Shown one piece after another: positions 1 through 5,597 of a DNA stretch of 6,764 nucleotides. The DNA lies in NCBI GenBank assembly GCA_946478635.1, contig CAMLCX010000267.1:1-6764 (forward strand). Direction: 5' to 3'. The DNA comes from an uncultured Pseudomonadota bacterium (GTDB lineage: Bacteria > Desulfobacterota_B > Binatia > UBA9968). Position 1 is the stretch's first letter, and every line of letters starts with the position of its first letter. The translations under genes were made by a program, and so were the position numbers. The notes under the pieces are model-generated. The model was not told the DNA's origin and did no database searches. It was given only the letters and a program-made list of their open reading frames with translations.

Positions 1-2268
1 GCGCAGCGCGTTCAGCACCTTCTCGGCGGTGATCGGTAAATCGTAGATTCGCACGCCGACCGCATCCTCGACTGCGTTGGCGATGGCCGCGGCCGTGGGG
101 ACCACGGGCGGTTCGCCGATGCTCATGCCGCCGTAGGGGCCGTTGCCGACCGGAAATTCCTGAATAACCGTTTTCAAAGACGGAATGTCTTTAATCGACG
201 GAATTTTGTTCTCGCCAAAGTTGGCGCCGACCACGCTGCCGCCGTCGATCAAAACGCCTTCCATGAGCGCGTAGCCGATGCCCATCACGACCACGCCGTC
301 GATCTGGCCCTGGTGCATCAGCGGATTCAAAACCGTTCCCGTGCTGTGCGCGCTGGTGAATTGCCTGAGGCGCACCTGACCGGTTTCCTGATCGACGTCG
401 ACCTCGGCAACCTGAACGCAAAGCGCCGCTTCGGGACCCGATTCGAAATTTTTGTAAAAACCGTGGCCGCGAATCTCCCCGCCGCTCGCTTGCGCAACTT
501 CGCCGTAGCTCAAGGTTTGGCCCGAAGGAGCGCGCACGCCGCCGCTGCCGGTCAACAAAAGATCTTCCTTGCCAACTCCGAGTCTTTGGCTCGCAGCCTC
601 GAGCAATTGCTCTTTGGCATCCACCGACGCCAAGCGGGTGGCGTTGCCGAAGATGCGCGTGCCGCGGCTCGCGCCGATGCCGGTATCCGCTCCAACTTTG
701 CTCGTGTCGAGGGTCGCGACGCGAACTTTTTCGAGCGGCACTAGAAGCTCCTGCGCCGCCACTAATCGCATCGCCGTGTGGGTCCCGGCGCCCTGATCGA
801 GCATGGCGGTGGAAACGGTGATGCCTCCATCGCGATCGACCGAAACAAACGCGTGGCACTCCCCTCCCAGCGGCAGCCATTGAGCCACCGCGATGCCGCG
901 CCCGCGATGCTTCGGCTTGGGACGGCCATAGCCGGAGTTTTTCACCGCGGCGTCAAGAATCTCGTCGCTCTTGATGTGCGGCACCGCATGACCGATGGGC
1001 GAAAGATCGCCGTCGTGCATCAGATTCCTTTTCCTGAACGCCAGCGGATCCATGCCCAGCCGGCGCGCGATCAAATCCATCTGCGATTCGTTGGCAAAAA
1101 AACCCTGCGGGTCCCCCGGGGCGCGCATATGCCCGCTGGGAATTTTGTTGGTATAGACGATTTTCTCTTCAATGAGGACGTTGGGTATTTTGTACGGGCC
1201 GGCGGCCTCCTTCGGCCCGACGAGATAACCCTGAGGTTTAAATGCGCCGTAGGCGCCGCTATCGAAGACATACTCCATCTGGTGAGCGATCAGACGGCCG
1301 TCCTTCATGACCCCGCTTTTCACCCGCACGATGGCGGCATGGCGCGGATTGCCGGCGATAAATTCTTCGGAGTAATCCATCACCATTTTCACCGGCCGCC
1401 CGCTTTTCTGCGACAAGAGATAGCAGACTGGCACATCCATGAAGTCGCCTTTGCCGCCGAAGCAGCCGCCGATATAGCAAGGATGCACGACAAAGCTCTG
1501 AAGGTCTTTGCCGAATGCTGTGGCGACTTGCTCGCGCAGCGCGAACGGCACTTTGGAGCAGGCCCAGATGTCAGCGCCGCTCTCTTCGCGCGCCTGCACG
1601 ACGCTGGCATGCGGCTCGATATAGGCTTGATGGACGGGCTTGGTCGTGAAGGTGTTCTCGACGATTATTTGCGCATCGCGAAAGCCCGCTTCGACATCGC
1701 CCTTCTTCCAGTTCATGTGCACGAACACGTTGCTCGGCTGGGCGATCGGATGCAGCAGACCGCGATACTCGGCGACCTTCGGATGGAGCAGCACCGACGA
1801 GGGCTTGATTGCTTCGAGCGGATCGAGCAGCGCCGCCATCTCCTCGTACTCGACGTCGATCAGTTCCACCGCCGCTTCGGCGATCGCCTCGCTCTCCGCC
1901 GCCACCGCCGCGACCTTCTCGCCGATAAACCGGACAACGCCGTCGGCGAGGATCGGCATGTCGTAGATCTTTCTGCCAATCAACCGGCCGCTGACATCCG
2001 CTCCGGTCGCCACCGCATGCACGCCGGGCAAAGCAAGCGCACGGCTCGCATCGACCTTCTTGATCCGGCCATAAGAGATCGGACTGCGCAACGCTTTGCA
2101 CCAGAGCATGCCAGGCAAGCACATATCGCCGGCGTAGATCGCCCGCCCCGATACTTTTTCAGGGCCTTCTAAACGTGGAGTCGGAGTGCCAACGATTTTG
2201 GCTGGCTTCTGCGGGAGTTGCTCAAGCCGCCCGCTGCGATTGCGGTTTTTTGAACGCGTTCGGGTCAA
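1..2268 (-). CDS. Xanthine dehydrogenase/aldehyde oxidase-family molybdopterin-binding subunit (3' end cut by window)
   Basis: Large catalytic subunit of a molybdenum hydroxylase, a family that oxidises aldehydes or hydroxylates heterocycles and aromatic acyl-CoAs. The frame is open from a TTG at 2268 to base 1, giving 756 residues; only a few C-terminal ones should be missing, since the visible end (DLPITAEKVLNALR) resembles the usual terminus. In order: the N-terminal KVSGRAIYAGD motif (residues 38-48), EPH (218-220), the molybdopterin loop GGCFGGK (267-273), RAPG (382-385, the region of the substrate-binding Arg in xanthine dehydrogenase), DQGAGT (about 491-496), and GEPP with Glu719 matching the catalytic base. 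The CoxL loop AYRCSFR is absent, so this is not form I CO dehydrogenase. TTG is the only ATG/GTG/TTG between the upstream in-frame stop at 2326-2328 and the N-terminal motif; the next ATG, at 2124, would remove that motif. It overlaps the binding-protein stop as TTGA. No FeS or FAD subunit gene is visible. The substrate is unknown. Confidence 0.93.
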   Translation of the reverse strand, partial: MTRTRSKNRNRSGRLEQLPQKPAKIVGTPTPRLEGPEKVSGRAIYAGDMCLPGMLWCKALRSPISYGRIKKVDASRALALPGVHAVATGADVSGRLIGRKIYDMPILADGVVRFIGEKVAAVAAESEAIAEAAVELIDVEYEEMAALLDPLEAIKPSSVLLHPKVAEYRGLLHPIAQPSNVFVHMNWKKGDVEAGFRDAQIIVENTFTTKPVHQAYIEPHASVVQAREESGADIWACSKVPFALREQVATAFGKDLQSFVVHPCYIGGCFGGKGDFMDVPVCYLLSQKSGRPVKMVMDYSEEFIAGNPRHAAIVRVKSGVMKDGRLIAHQMEYVFDSGAYGAFKPQGYLVGPKEAAGPYKIPNVLIEEKIVYTNKIPSGHMRAPGDPQGFFANESQMDLIARRLGMDPLAFRKRNLMHDGDLSPIGHAVPHIKSDEILDAAVKNSGYGRPKPKHRGRGIAVAQWLPLGGECHAFVSVDRDGGITVSTAMLDQGAGTHTAMRLVAAQELLVPLEKVRVATLDTSKVGADTGIGASRGTRIFGNATRLASVDAKEQLLEAASQRLGVGKEDLLLTGSGGVRAPSGQTLSYGEVAQASGGEIRGHGFYKNFESGPEAALCVQVAEVDVDQETGQVRLRQFTSAHSTGTVLNPLMHQGQIDGVVVMGIGYALMEGVLIDGGSVVGANFGENKIPSIKDIPSLKTVIQEFPVGNGPYGGMSIGEPPVVPTAAAIANAVEDAVGVRIYDLPITAEKVLNALR

Positions 2269-3239
2269 CTTGGCGATTCTCCCATTTCCTTGAGGATCTC
2301 CCGCACAAGGCTGAAGTCGAATATCTCATCGACGGAGACGTTCTTTTTCAATTCAACGTTCAAACGCGTGCTCTCGATGACGTTTTCCAACGTCGCTCTC
2401 GAAACCAGGAGATTACGGCTATAGTTTTTCGCGTTGTCGTTGTAGGCGTCCTCGGCCACCTCCGGTTTGGTTCTTCCCCAGTCCGACAAGACTTTGATCG
2501 CGCCCTTCGGGTTGTTGATGATGTAGCGGTTGGCGCGCAGCAGAGAGCGGACGATTTTTTTGACTTCGTCTCTGTTGGTCTTGAGCTTCTGCTCGGTCAC
2601 TCCGATGCCGTTCACCGGAAAAGGAAACAGATCGCGCACACGCAGTAACGTTTTGAATCCCGCGGCTTCAGCCCGGAGGTTTCCCGGCGGCGTGACAAAC
2701 GCCGCCTGCACCACGCCGGCTTGCAGCTGCGCCACCCGCGCCGAGCTGCTTCCCGCCGCGACATAATCAACGTCCTTGCGCGGGTCGAGCTGGAAATGCG
2801 CCGCCGTCAGCCGGGCAAGGATGTCGACCAGAGAGCCGAACGAGCTGATCGCGATCCTTTTATTTTTTAAGTCGGCGAATTTTTGGATGCTTGGATGCGC
2901 GACCACAACATGGTTGGGCCGTTCGATGAGAATGCCGGCGATCTTGAGCGGCAGACCGCGCAGATTCGCCGTCACCACCGATTGCAAAATCAAGTTGTAA
3001 TCCACGTTCCCCGAGGCCAGCGCCGCGACGGAGACATTGGCGTTCATCTGCAAGACCTCGACGTCAAGGCCCTCGTCTTTGAAGTAGCCTTGATACTTGG
3101 CGACGCCGCCGCTCAAGAATGACATGTCGGGATTGGAAACCGCGATGAAGATCGTCTTCGCTGCTGCGACATCGAGTGTAAGCAGGAAAAAAATAAAGCT
3201 AATGAAAACTCCTTTAGGGAGTGCGCCGCTTGTGATCAT
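2265..3239 (-). CDS. NitT/TauT-family ABC transporter substrate-binding protein (SsuA/TauA/THI5-like)
   Basis: Periplasmic solute receptor of 324 residues, usual for the family. Residues 1-27 form a Sec signal peptide: a Lys at 9, a hydrophobic core FISFIFFLL (12-20), and a likely cut after the AAA at 25-27. The mature protein starts as a type II periplasmic fold: a first strand KTIFIAVS (28-35), then GYFKDEGLDVEV (51-62), typical of NMT1/THI5-like and SsuA proteins where the ligand-competent lobe begins. ALASGNVDYNL (73-83) and the hinge-side segment DLKNKRIAISSFGSLVD (123-139) are also family-like. The ligand class cannot be read; relatives bind sulfonates, nitrate, pyrimidine precursors or aromatic acids. 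No permease or ATPase gene is adjacent, so it must share a transporter encoded elsewhere or beyond the window. It sits 22 bases after the ThDP alpha gene, and its TGA overlaps the TTG of the next gene. Confidence 0.92.
   Translation of the reverse strand: MITSGALPKGVFISFIFFLLTLDVAAAKTIFIAVSNPDMSFLSGGVAKYQGYFKDEGLDVEVLQMNANVSVAALASGNVDYNLILQSVVTANLRGLPLKIAGILIERPNHVVVAHPSIQKFADLKNKRIAISSFGSLVDILARLTAAHFQLDPRKDVDYVAAGSSSARVAQLQAGVVQAAFVTPPGNLRAEAAGFKTLLRVRDLFPFPVNGIGVTEQKLKTNRDEVKKIVRSLLRANRYIINNPKGAIKVLSDWGRTKPEVAEDAYNDNAKNYSRNLLVSRATLENVIESTRLNVELKKNVSVDEIFDFSLVREILKEMGESPS
2279..2283 (-). promoter_or_regulatory. Ribosome binding site for the TTG start at 2268
   Basis: On the minus strand GGGAG lies 10 bases ahead of the TTG, inside the last codons of the binding-protein gene. 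Together with the TTGA stop/start overlap it supports TTG as the true start of the molybdenum-enzyme subunit. Spacing is slightly long, so translational coupling probably contributes. Confidence 0.5.
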
Positions 3240-3247
3240 GTTGCTGA

Positions 3248-3251
3248 CCTC
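3248..3251 (-). promoter_or_regulatory. Ribosome binding site of the substrate-binding protein gene
   Basis: On the minus strand GAGG lies 8 bases upstream of the ATG at 3239, within the 22-base gap after the alpha-subunit stop. It fits the start that includes the complete signal peptide. Confidence 0.55.
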
Positions 3252-3261
3252 AAAGTGGAAA

Positions 3262-3768
3262 TTACTCGGTGAATTCGCCGGTGAACAGCAAAGCCACAGG
3301 CAGTTTCAGGGCGTGCATCATTCTGACCGCGTCTTTGATCCGCCCTTCGAGCTGGTTGGCGGAATCGACGATCAGGTATTGGATGCCCAAAGTATCGAGG
3401 ATTCCCTTTGTCTTGTTGCCGTAATGGGTGAACAGGTAGCTGTTTCGTTGATCTTCGAAGCTGCCCACGTAGGCGACCAGCAGCAGCATGGGCACGCCGT
3501 AGCGCTCGCCGACGGTGAGCAGATTGTAGGTCGAAACGAACAGACCGGTGCCTTCCATATAGACGGCCGCGCGTTTGCCGCCCAGAGAAGCGCCGGCGGC
3601 GATCCCCACCGCTTCCGCTTCGCTCGCCACCGGCACAAGAGAAAAGGAACCGTCCGCGTTCAGCACCGGCAAGATCTCGCTCAATCGCGTTTCGGGAACG
3701 TAGGTGACGAAGTCGATGCCCGCTTCTTTCAGTGCGGCAACGGTTCTGTTAGCGAGTTCGGCCTTCAT
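3262..3768 (-). CDS. ThDP-dependent decarboxylase, pyrimidine-binding (alpha) subunit, ComD-like
   Basis: A stand-alone ThDP pyrimidine-binding domain of 168 residues, the size of the alpha subunit of sulfopyruvate decarboxylase (ComD) or the first half of phosphonopyruvate decarboxylase. The motif SEAEAVGIAAGASLGGK (49-65) carries Glu50, the residue expected to activate the cofactor by contacting the aminopyrimidine ring. It is followed by the YMEGTGLFVSTYNLLT segment (70-85), matching the GLGN/S-type loop of the family, and GVPMLLLVAYVGSFED (91-106), matching the PLLLLISWRG strand of relatives. The enzyme should be a cytoplasmic alpha/beta complex that decarboxylates a 2-oxo acid; whether the substrate is sulfopyruvate, phosphonopyruvate or something else cannot be told. 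The ATG at 3768 lies 17 bases after the beta-subunit stop, with no clear Shine-Dalgarno, which suggests translational coupling. No ThDP diphosphate-binding motif is present, as expected for a half enzyme. Confidence 0.88.
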   Translation of the reverse strand: MKAELANRTVAALKEAGIDFVTYVPETRLSEILPVLNADGSFSLVPVASEAEAVGIAAGASLGGKRAAVYMEGTGLFVSTYNLLTVGERYGVPMLLLVAYVGSFEDQRNSYLFTHYGNKTKGILDTLGIQYLIVDSANQLEGRIKDAVRMMHALKLPVALLFTGEFTE

Positions 3769-3785
3769 AGGATCGCCCAGACGGC

Positions 3786-4385
3786 TTATCCGCGTCCCTG
3801 AAAGATCGGCTTGCCTTCGGTGCGCTCGAGATAGCGCACGAACCGGTACTTGCTCTCCAGCAAATCCATATCGCTGCGAGTAATCTTCCGATGGCCCAGA
3901 CTCTCTGCGATTTTACAGACGACGAAGCGCAGGCCGGGCTCGGACAGAGCGCCCGTCGCTTCTCCTTTGAACTCCTCCAGATCCGAGACGGTCACCGAGT
4001 GTTCGATGCCCGAGCCTTTGGCCACCGCCGCGAGATCGGTCTTGCCCGCTGTCGCGCTCGGGTAGCTGATCCTCGTACCGCTGTAAGCCTGGTTGTCGAA
4101 CACGAACACGCCCAGGTTGGGCGGATTCAGGTTGGCGAGGGTTGGCAAGTTGAATAAGGACAGCAGCACGCTGCCGTCGGACTCGAACACGAAAACTTTT
4201 CGATGCGGCAGAGCAAGCGCCAGGCCGATGCCCACCGCCAGGGCATTGCCCATGGAACCGAGATTGAGATCCGCTTCCCGTTTGGAAAGATGACCCCACT
4301 CCACTCTTTGGCCACTCAGTGACGTGACCACGAGCTGGTCGGTCATTTGCGGCGCCAGCCACTCGAAACAGTCGTAACGAAGCAT
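3786..4385 (-). CDS. ThDP-dependent decarboxylase, diphosphate-binding (beta) subunit, ComE-like
   Basis: A stand-alone ThDP diphosphate/Mg-binding domain of 199 residues, resembling the beta subunit of sulfopyruvate decarboxylase (ComE) and the C-terminal half of phosphonopyruvate decarboxylase. The N-terminus MLRYDCFEWLAP resembles the M-K-R-x-(E/D)-x-L start of ComE proteins and supports the ATG at 4385. LGSMGNALAVGIGLALALP (42-60) is the family's G-S/A-M-G helix. The metal/diphosphate motif appears as SDG (69-71), 26 residues, then N98, so Asp70 and Asn98 are kept but the first Gly of GDG is Ser. DNQAYSGT (97-104) matches DNEAYGST of relatives, and KTDLAAVAKGSGI (115-127) is also typical. 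It precedes its alpha partner, the reverse of comDE. No Shine-Dalgarno is visible in the 14-base, AT-rich gap after the lyase gene. The same frame is open upstream to 4655, but those residues are a shadow of the lyase gene. Confidence 0.88.
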   Translation of the reverse strand: MLRYDCFEWLAPQMTDQLVVTSLSGQRVEWGHLSKREADLNLGSMGNALAVGIGLALALPHRKVFVFESDGSVLLSLFNLPTLANLNPPNLGVFVFDNQAYSGTRISYPSATAGKTDLAAVAKGSGIEHSVTVSDLEEFKGEATGALSEPGLRFVVCKIAESLGHRKITRSDMDLLESKYRFVRYLERTEGKPIFQGRG

Positions 4386-4399
4386 GAAATAAAATTTCG

Positions 4400-5290
4400 C
4401 TATTGGCCGAGAATCCCTTCGGCCCGCAATTCCCGCTCGAGCTTGTCGATCTCCTCTTTGGGCATCTGCTCGGTCTCCCACTTGGGAAAGCGCTTTACCG
4501 CGAAGCCGCGCATGCGAAAAACTTCCTGCAACGGCACGCGGCCGTACCTGCGCAGGCGCGCGGCCACGATCCGCGTCGCCGTATCGACCCTTTTCTGCGC
4601 GTCCACGGCGCACGGGTAGTCTTTGCGGTCCAGAGCGTTGAATAACTCGACGCACAACTCGGGAACGAAACTCGTCGGCGGATTGATCATGCCGGCGACG
4701 CCGAAGGGCACCAGGCCGAATAGATCGGCATTGCCGGTAAAAACCGAAACGTCGGGCAGCAGTCGCACGTACTCGAGCAGCGCGCCCTGCCCGTAGGCGA
4801 CTTTGATGCCTTTGAGCGCCGGCACCTGCTCTTTCATCCGCAAAGCGAATCCCGGCGGAATCGAGATGCCGGAATATTTCGGGTTCTCGTAGATATAAAT
4901 CGGCAGCGGCACCGCTTTGTGCACCGCTTTGTAGTGCGCAATGATTTCGTACTCCGTGTGATCCGAATAGTAATACGGCGGCACGATCGCCACCGCGTCG
5001 GCCTTGTGCGCCGCCGCGTGCTCCGCCAGCTCCACCGCGCTTCCGGTGTCGGCGGTGCCGACGTGGATAATCACCGGGACGCGCGATTTGGCTTGATCAA
5101 GAGCGATCGCGGCGGTTTGCTTGCGTTCGTCGATGGTCATGGCCGGCCCCTGGCCGGTGGAACCGAGCACGAACAATCCCTGCACGCCGGCTTTGATGTG
5201 AAAGTCGACCAACTGGCGCATCATCTGCTCATCGACCCGGATCTTCTCATCGAACGGCGTGATGATCGGCAACAACACACCACGAATCAT
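4400..5290 (-). CDS. DapA/N-acetylneuraminate lyase superfamily aldolase or dehydratase
   Basis: A class I (Schiff-base) TIM-barrel lyase of 296 residues, the usual superfamily length. Lys163 in GIKVAYG matches the pyruvate-binding lysine, Tyr134 in IYENP the catalytic tyrosine, and GSTGQG (43-48) the GTTGE/GSTGE carboxylate-binding loop. The family acts on pyruvate-derived 2-oxo acids in the cytoplasm, by aldol cleavage, condensation or dehydration. True dihydrodipicolinate synthase is unlikely: by alignment the arginine that binds aspartate semialdehyde (R138 in E. coli, in Y-N-x-P-x-R-T-G) is replaced by Tyr139, the Glu after GxxG is Gln47, and the lysine is followed by Val rather than Glu. 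The surrounding genes also point to catabolism rather than lysine synthesis. The ATG at 5290 has a strong ribosome binding site. It is probably the first gene of the operon continuing to the molybdenum-enzyme subunit. Confidence 0.9.
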   Translation of the reverse strand: MIRGVLLPIITPFDEKIRVDEQMMRQLVDFHIKAGVQGLFVLGSTGQGPAMTIDERKQTAAIALDQAKSRVPVIIHVGTADTGSAVELAEHAAAHKADAVAIVPPYYYSDHTEYEIIAHYKAVHKAVPLPIYIYENPKYSGISIPPGFALRMKEQVPALKGIKVAYGQGALLEYVRLLPDVSVFTGNADLFGLVPFGVAGMINPPTSFVPELCVELFNALDRKDYPCAVDAQKRVDTATRIVAARLRRYGRVPLQEVFRMRGFAVKRFPKWETEQMPKEEIDKLERELRAEGILGQ

Positions 5291-5296
5291 TTTTCT

Positions 5297-5302
5297 CTCC
5301 TT
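5297..5302 (-). promoter_or_regulatory. Strong ribosome binding site of the DapA-like gene
   Basis: On the minus strand AAGGAG lies 6 bases before the ATG at 5290. It is the best Shine-Dalgarno in the window, consistent with this gene opening the operon while the two ThDP subunit genes have almost none. Confidence 0.8.
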
Positions 5303-5344
5303 GTCACCTTATTAAAGCAGATCCTTCACTTCGTCAGACTGTGC

Positions 5345-5384
5345 AAAAACTACGTTCATGGTTCGACTAGGCTCACCACGAACG
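5345..5384 (-). terminator. Terminator-like hairpin with T-run, downstream of the Rieske gene
   Basis: On the minus strand CGTTCGTGGT (5384-5375) pairs with ACCATGAACG (5362-5353) through ten base pairs, one of them G-U, around a 12-base loop. TAG and then TTTTT (5349-5345) follow. The pairing is better on this strand, because on the plus strand the odd pair is an A/C mismatch. It could end the Rieske transcript ahead of the lyase operon. The same sequence resembles a dispersed intergenic palindrome, so termination may be incidental. The stem is not very GC-rich and the T-run is short. Confidence 0.35.
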
Positions 5385-5419
5385 GAAGGTTTCCTTAGAA
5401 TCTAAGCACTCATCCGTTC

Positions 5420-5444
5420 ACCCTGAGCGCCGTCGAAGGGCTCC
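5420..5444 (+). repeat. 25-base intergenic repeat, copy 1
   Basis: This unit, core CCCTGAGCGCCGTCGAAGGG, matches the reverse complement of 5504-5528 at 20 of 25 positions, so the two form a spaced inverted repeat about 59 bases apart. Similar CCCTGAGC...TCGAAGGG segments are, from memory, common dispersed intergenic repeats in environmental bacterial genomes; this could not be searched. Confidence 0.6.
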
Positions 5445-5470
5445 GATAGAGATTTCACACAGTCGGTCGT

Positions 5471-5503
5471 TCAGGATGACAGCGCAAGCGAATGTCATTC
5501 TGA
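5471..5503 (-). repeat. Hairpin-forming inverted repeat between the two 25-base copies
   Basis: TCAGGATGACA (5471-5481) and TGTCATTCTGA (5493-5503) are inverted copies with a single mismatch, around an 11-base spacer. In plus-strand RNA the odd pair is a G-U wobble; in minus-strand RNA it is an A/C mismatch. No T-run follows on either strand, so it is not a normal intrinsic terminator. Confidence 0.6.
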
Positions 5504-5528
5504 GGAGTCCTTCGGCTACGCTCAGGAT
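5504..5528 (-). repeat. 25-base intergenic repeat, copy 2 (inverted)
   Basis: Inverted partner of the unit at 5420-5444, with five differences. On its left it abuts the hairpin at 5471-5503, and its right end CTCAGGAT (5521-5528) can also pair with ATTCTGAG (5497-5504), which overlaps that hairpin's right arm. The following ACGAAGAATCTCGCTTCGC (5538-5556) resembles the end of the same kind of dispersed repeat. Confidence 0.55.
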
Positions 5529-5597
5529 AGACTCGCGACGAAGAATCTCGCTTCGCTTTCTTGAACTGGCATCACGATCTTTCGCTGACTTTTTACG

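Larger units (their letters stand above)
5291..5597 (-). other. Intergenic region of 307 bases between Rieske and lyase genes, rich in short inverted repeats
   Basis: No plausible gene is seen. Most of the space from about 5353 to 5560 consists of short palindromic or inverted segments: a hairpin at 5353-5384, a 6-base inverted repeat at 5394-5406, two opposed copies of a 25-base unit at 5420-5444 and 5504-5528, and a hairpin at 5471-5503 that shares an arm with a second possible stem. From 5303 to 5352 the DNA is AT-richer and precedes the ribosome binding site. No convincing promoter was found. A plus-strand reading frame enters the region from 4919 but is the antisense of the lyase gene. 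Confidence 0.7.

Noticed and set aside
191..880. 229-codon minus-strand frame rich in Arg and Gly
   Set aside because: It is an out-of-frame shadow of the molybdenum-enzyme gene; the real frame here reads through GEPP, HSTGT and DQGAGT motifs.
778..2172. 464-codon plus-strand open frame antisense to the molybdenum-enzyme gene
   Set aside because: It lies in exact codon register opposite the real gene, where stops arise only from rare Leu (CTA, TTA) and Ser (TCA) codons. The product has no recognisable family features, while the minus strand shows a complete set of motifs.
2175..2648. 157-codon plus-strand open frame
   Set aside because: Codon-register antisense of the binding-protein gene.
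3097..3801. 234-codon plus-strand open frame
   Set aside because: It is codon-register antisense of the ThDP alpha gene running into the start of the binding-protein gene, with no family signature.
4386..4655. Upstream extension of the ThDP beta frame to 289 codons
   Set aside because: The extra residues are Arg-rich and out of frame with the lyase gene, which clearly occupies this DNA. The ATG at 4385 matches the ComE-like N-terminus.
5311..5337. Possible sigma-70 promoter ahead of the lyase gene (CTGACG, 15 bases, TTTAAT on the minus strand)
   Set aside because: The -35 box is weak, the spacer short, and the implied start would fall at the ribosome binding site. It is not better than chance by eye.
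4919..5398. 159-codon plus-strand open frame reaching into the intergenic repeats
   Set aside because: Codon-register antisense of the lyase gene; its tail is translated repeat sequence.
5353..5556. CRISPR array or insertion sequence
   Set aside because: Repeats are inverted and few, with irregular spacing, and there is no transposase or cas gene in the window.
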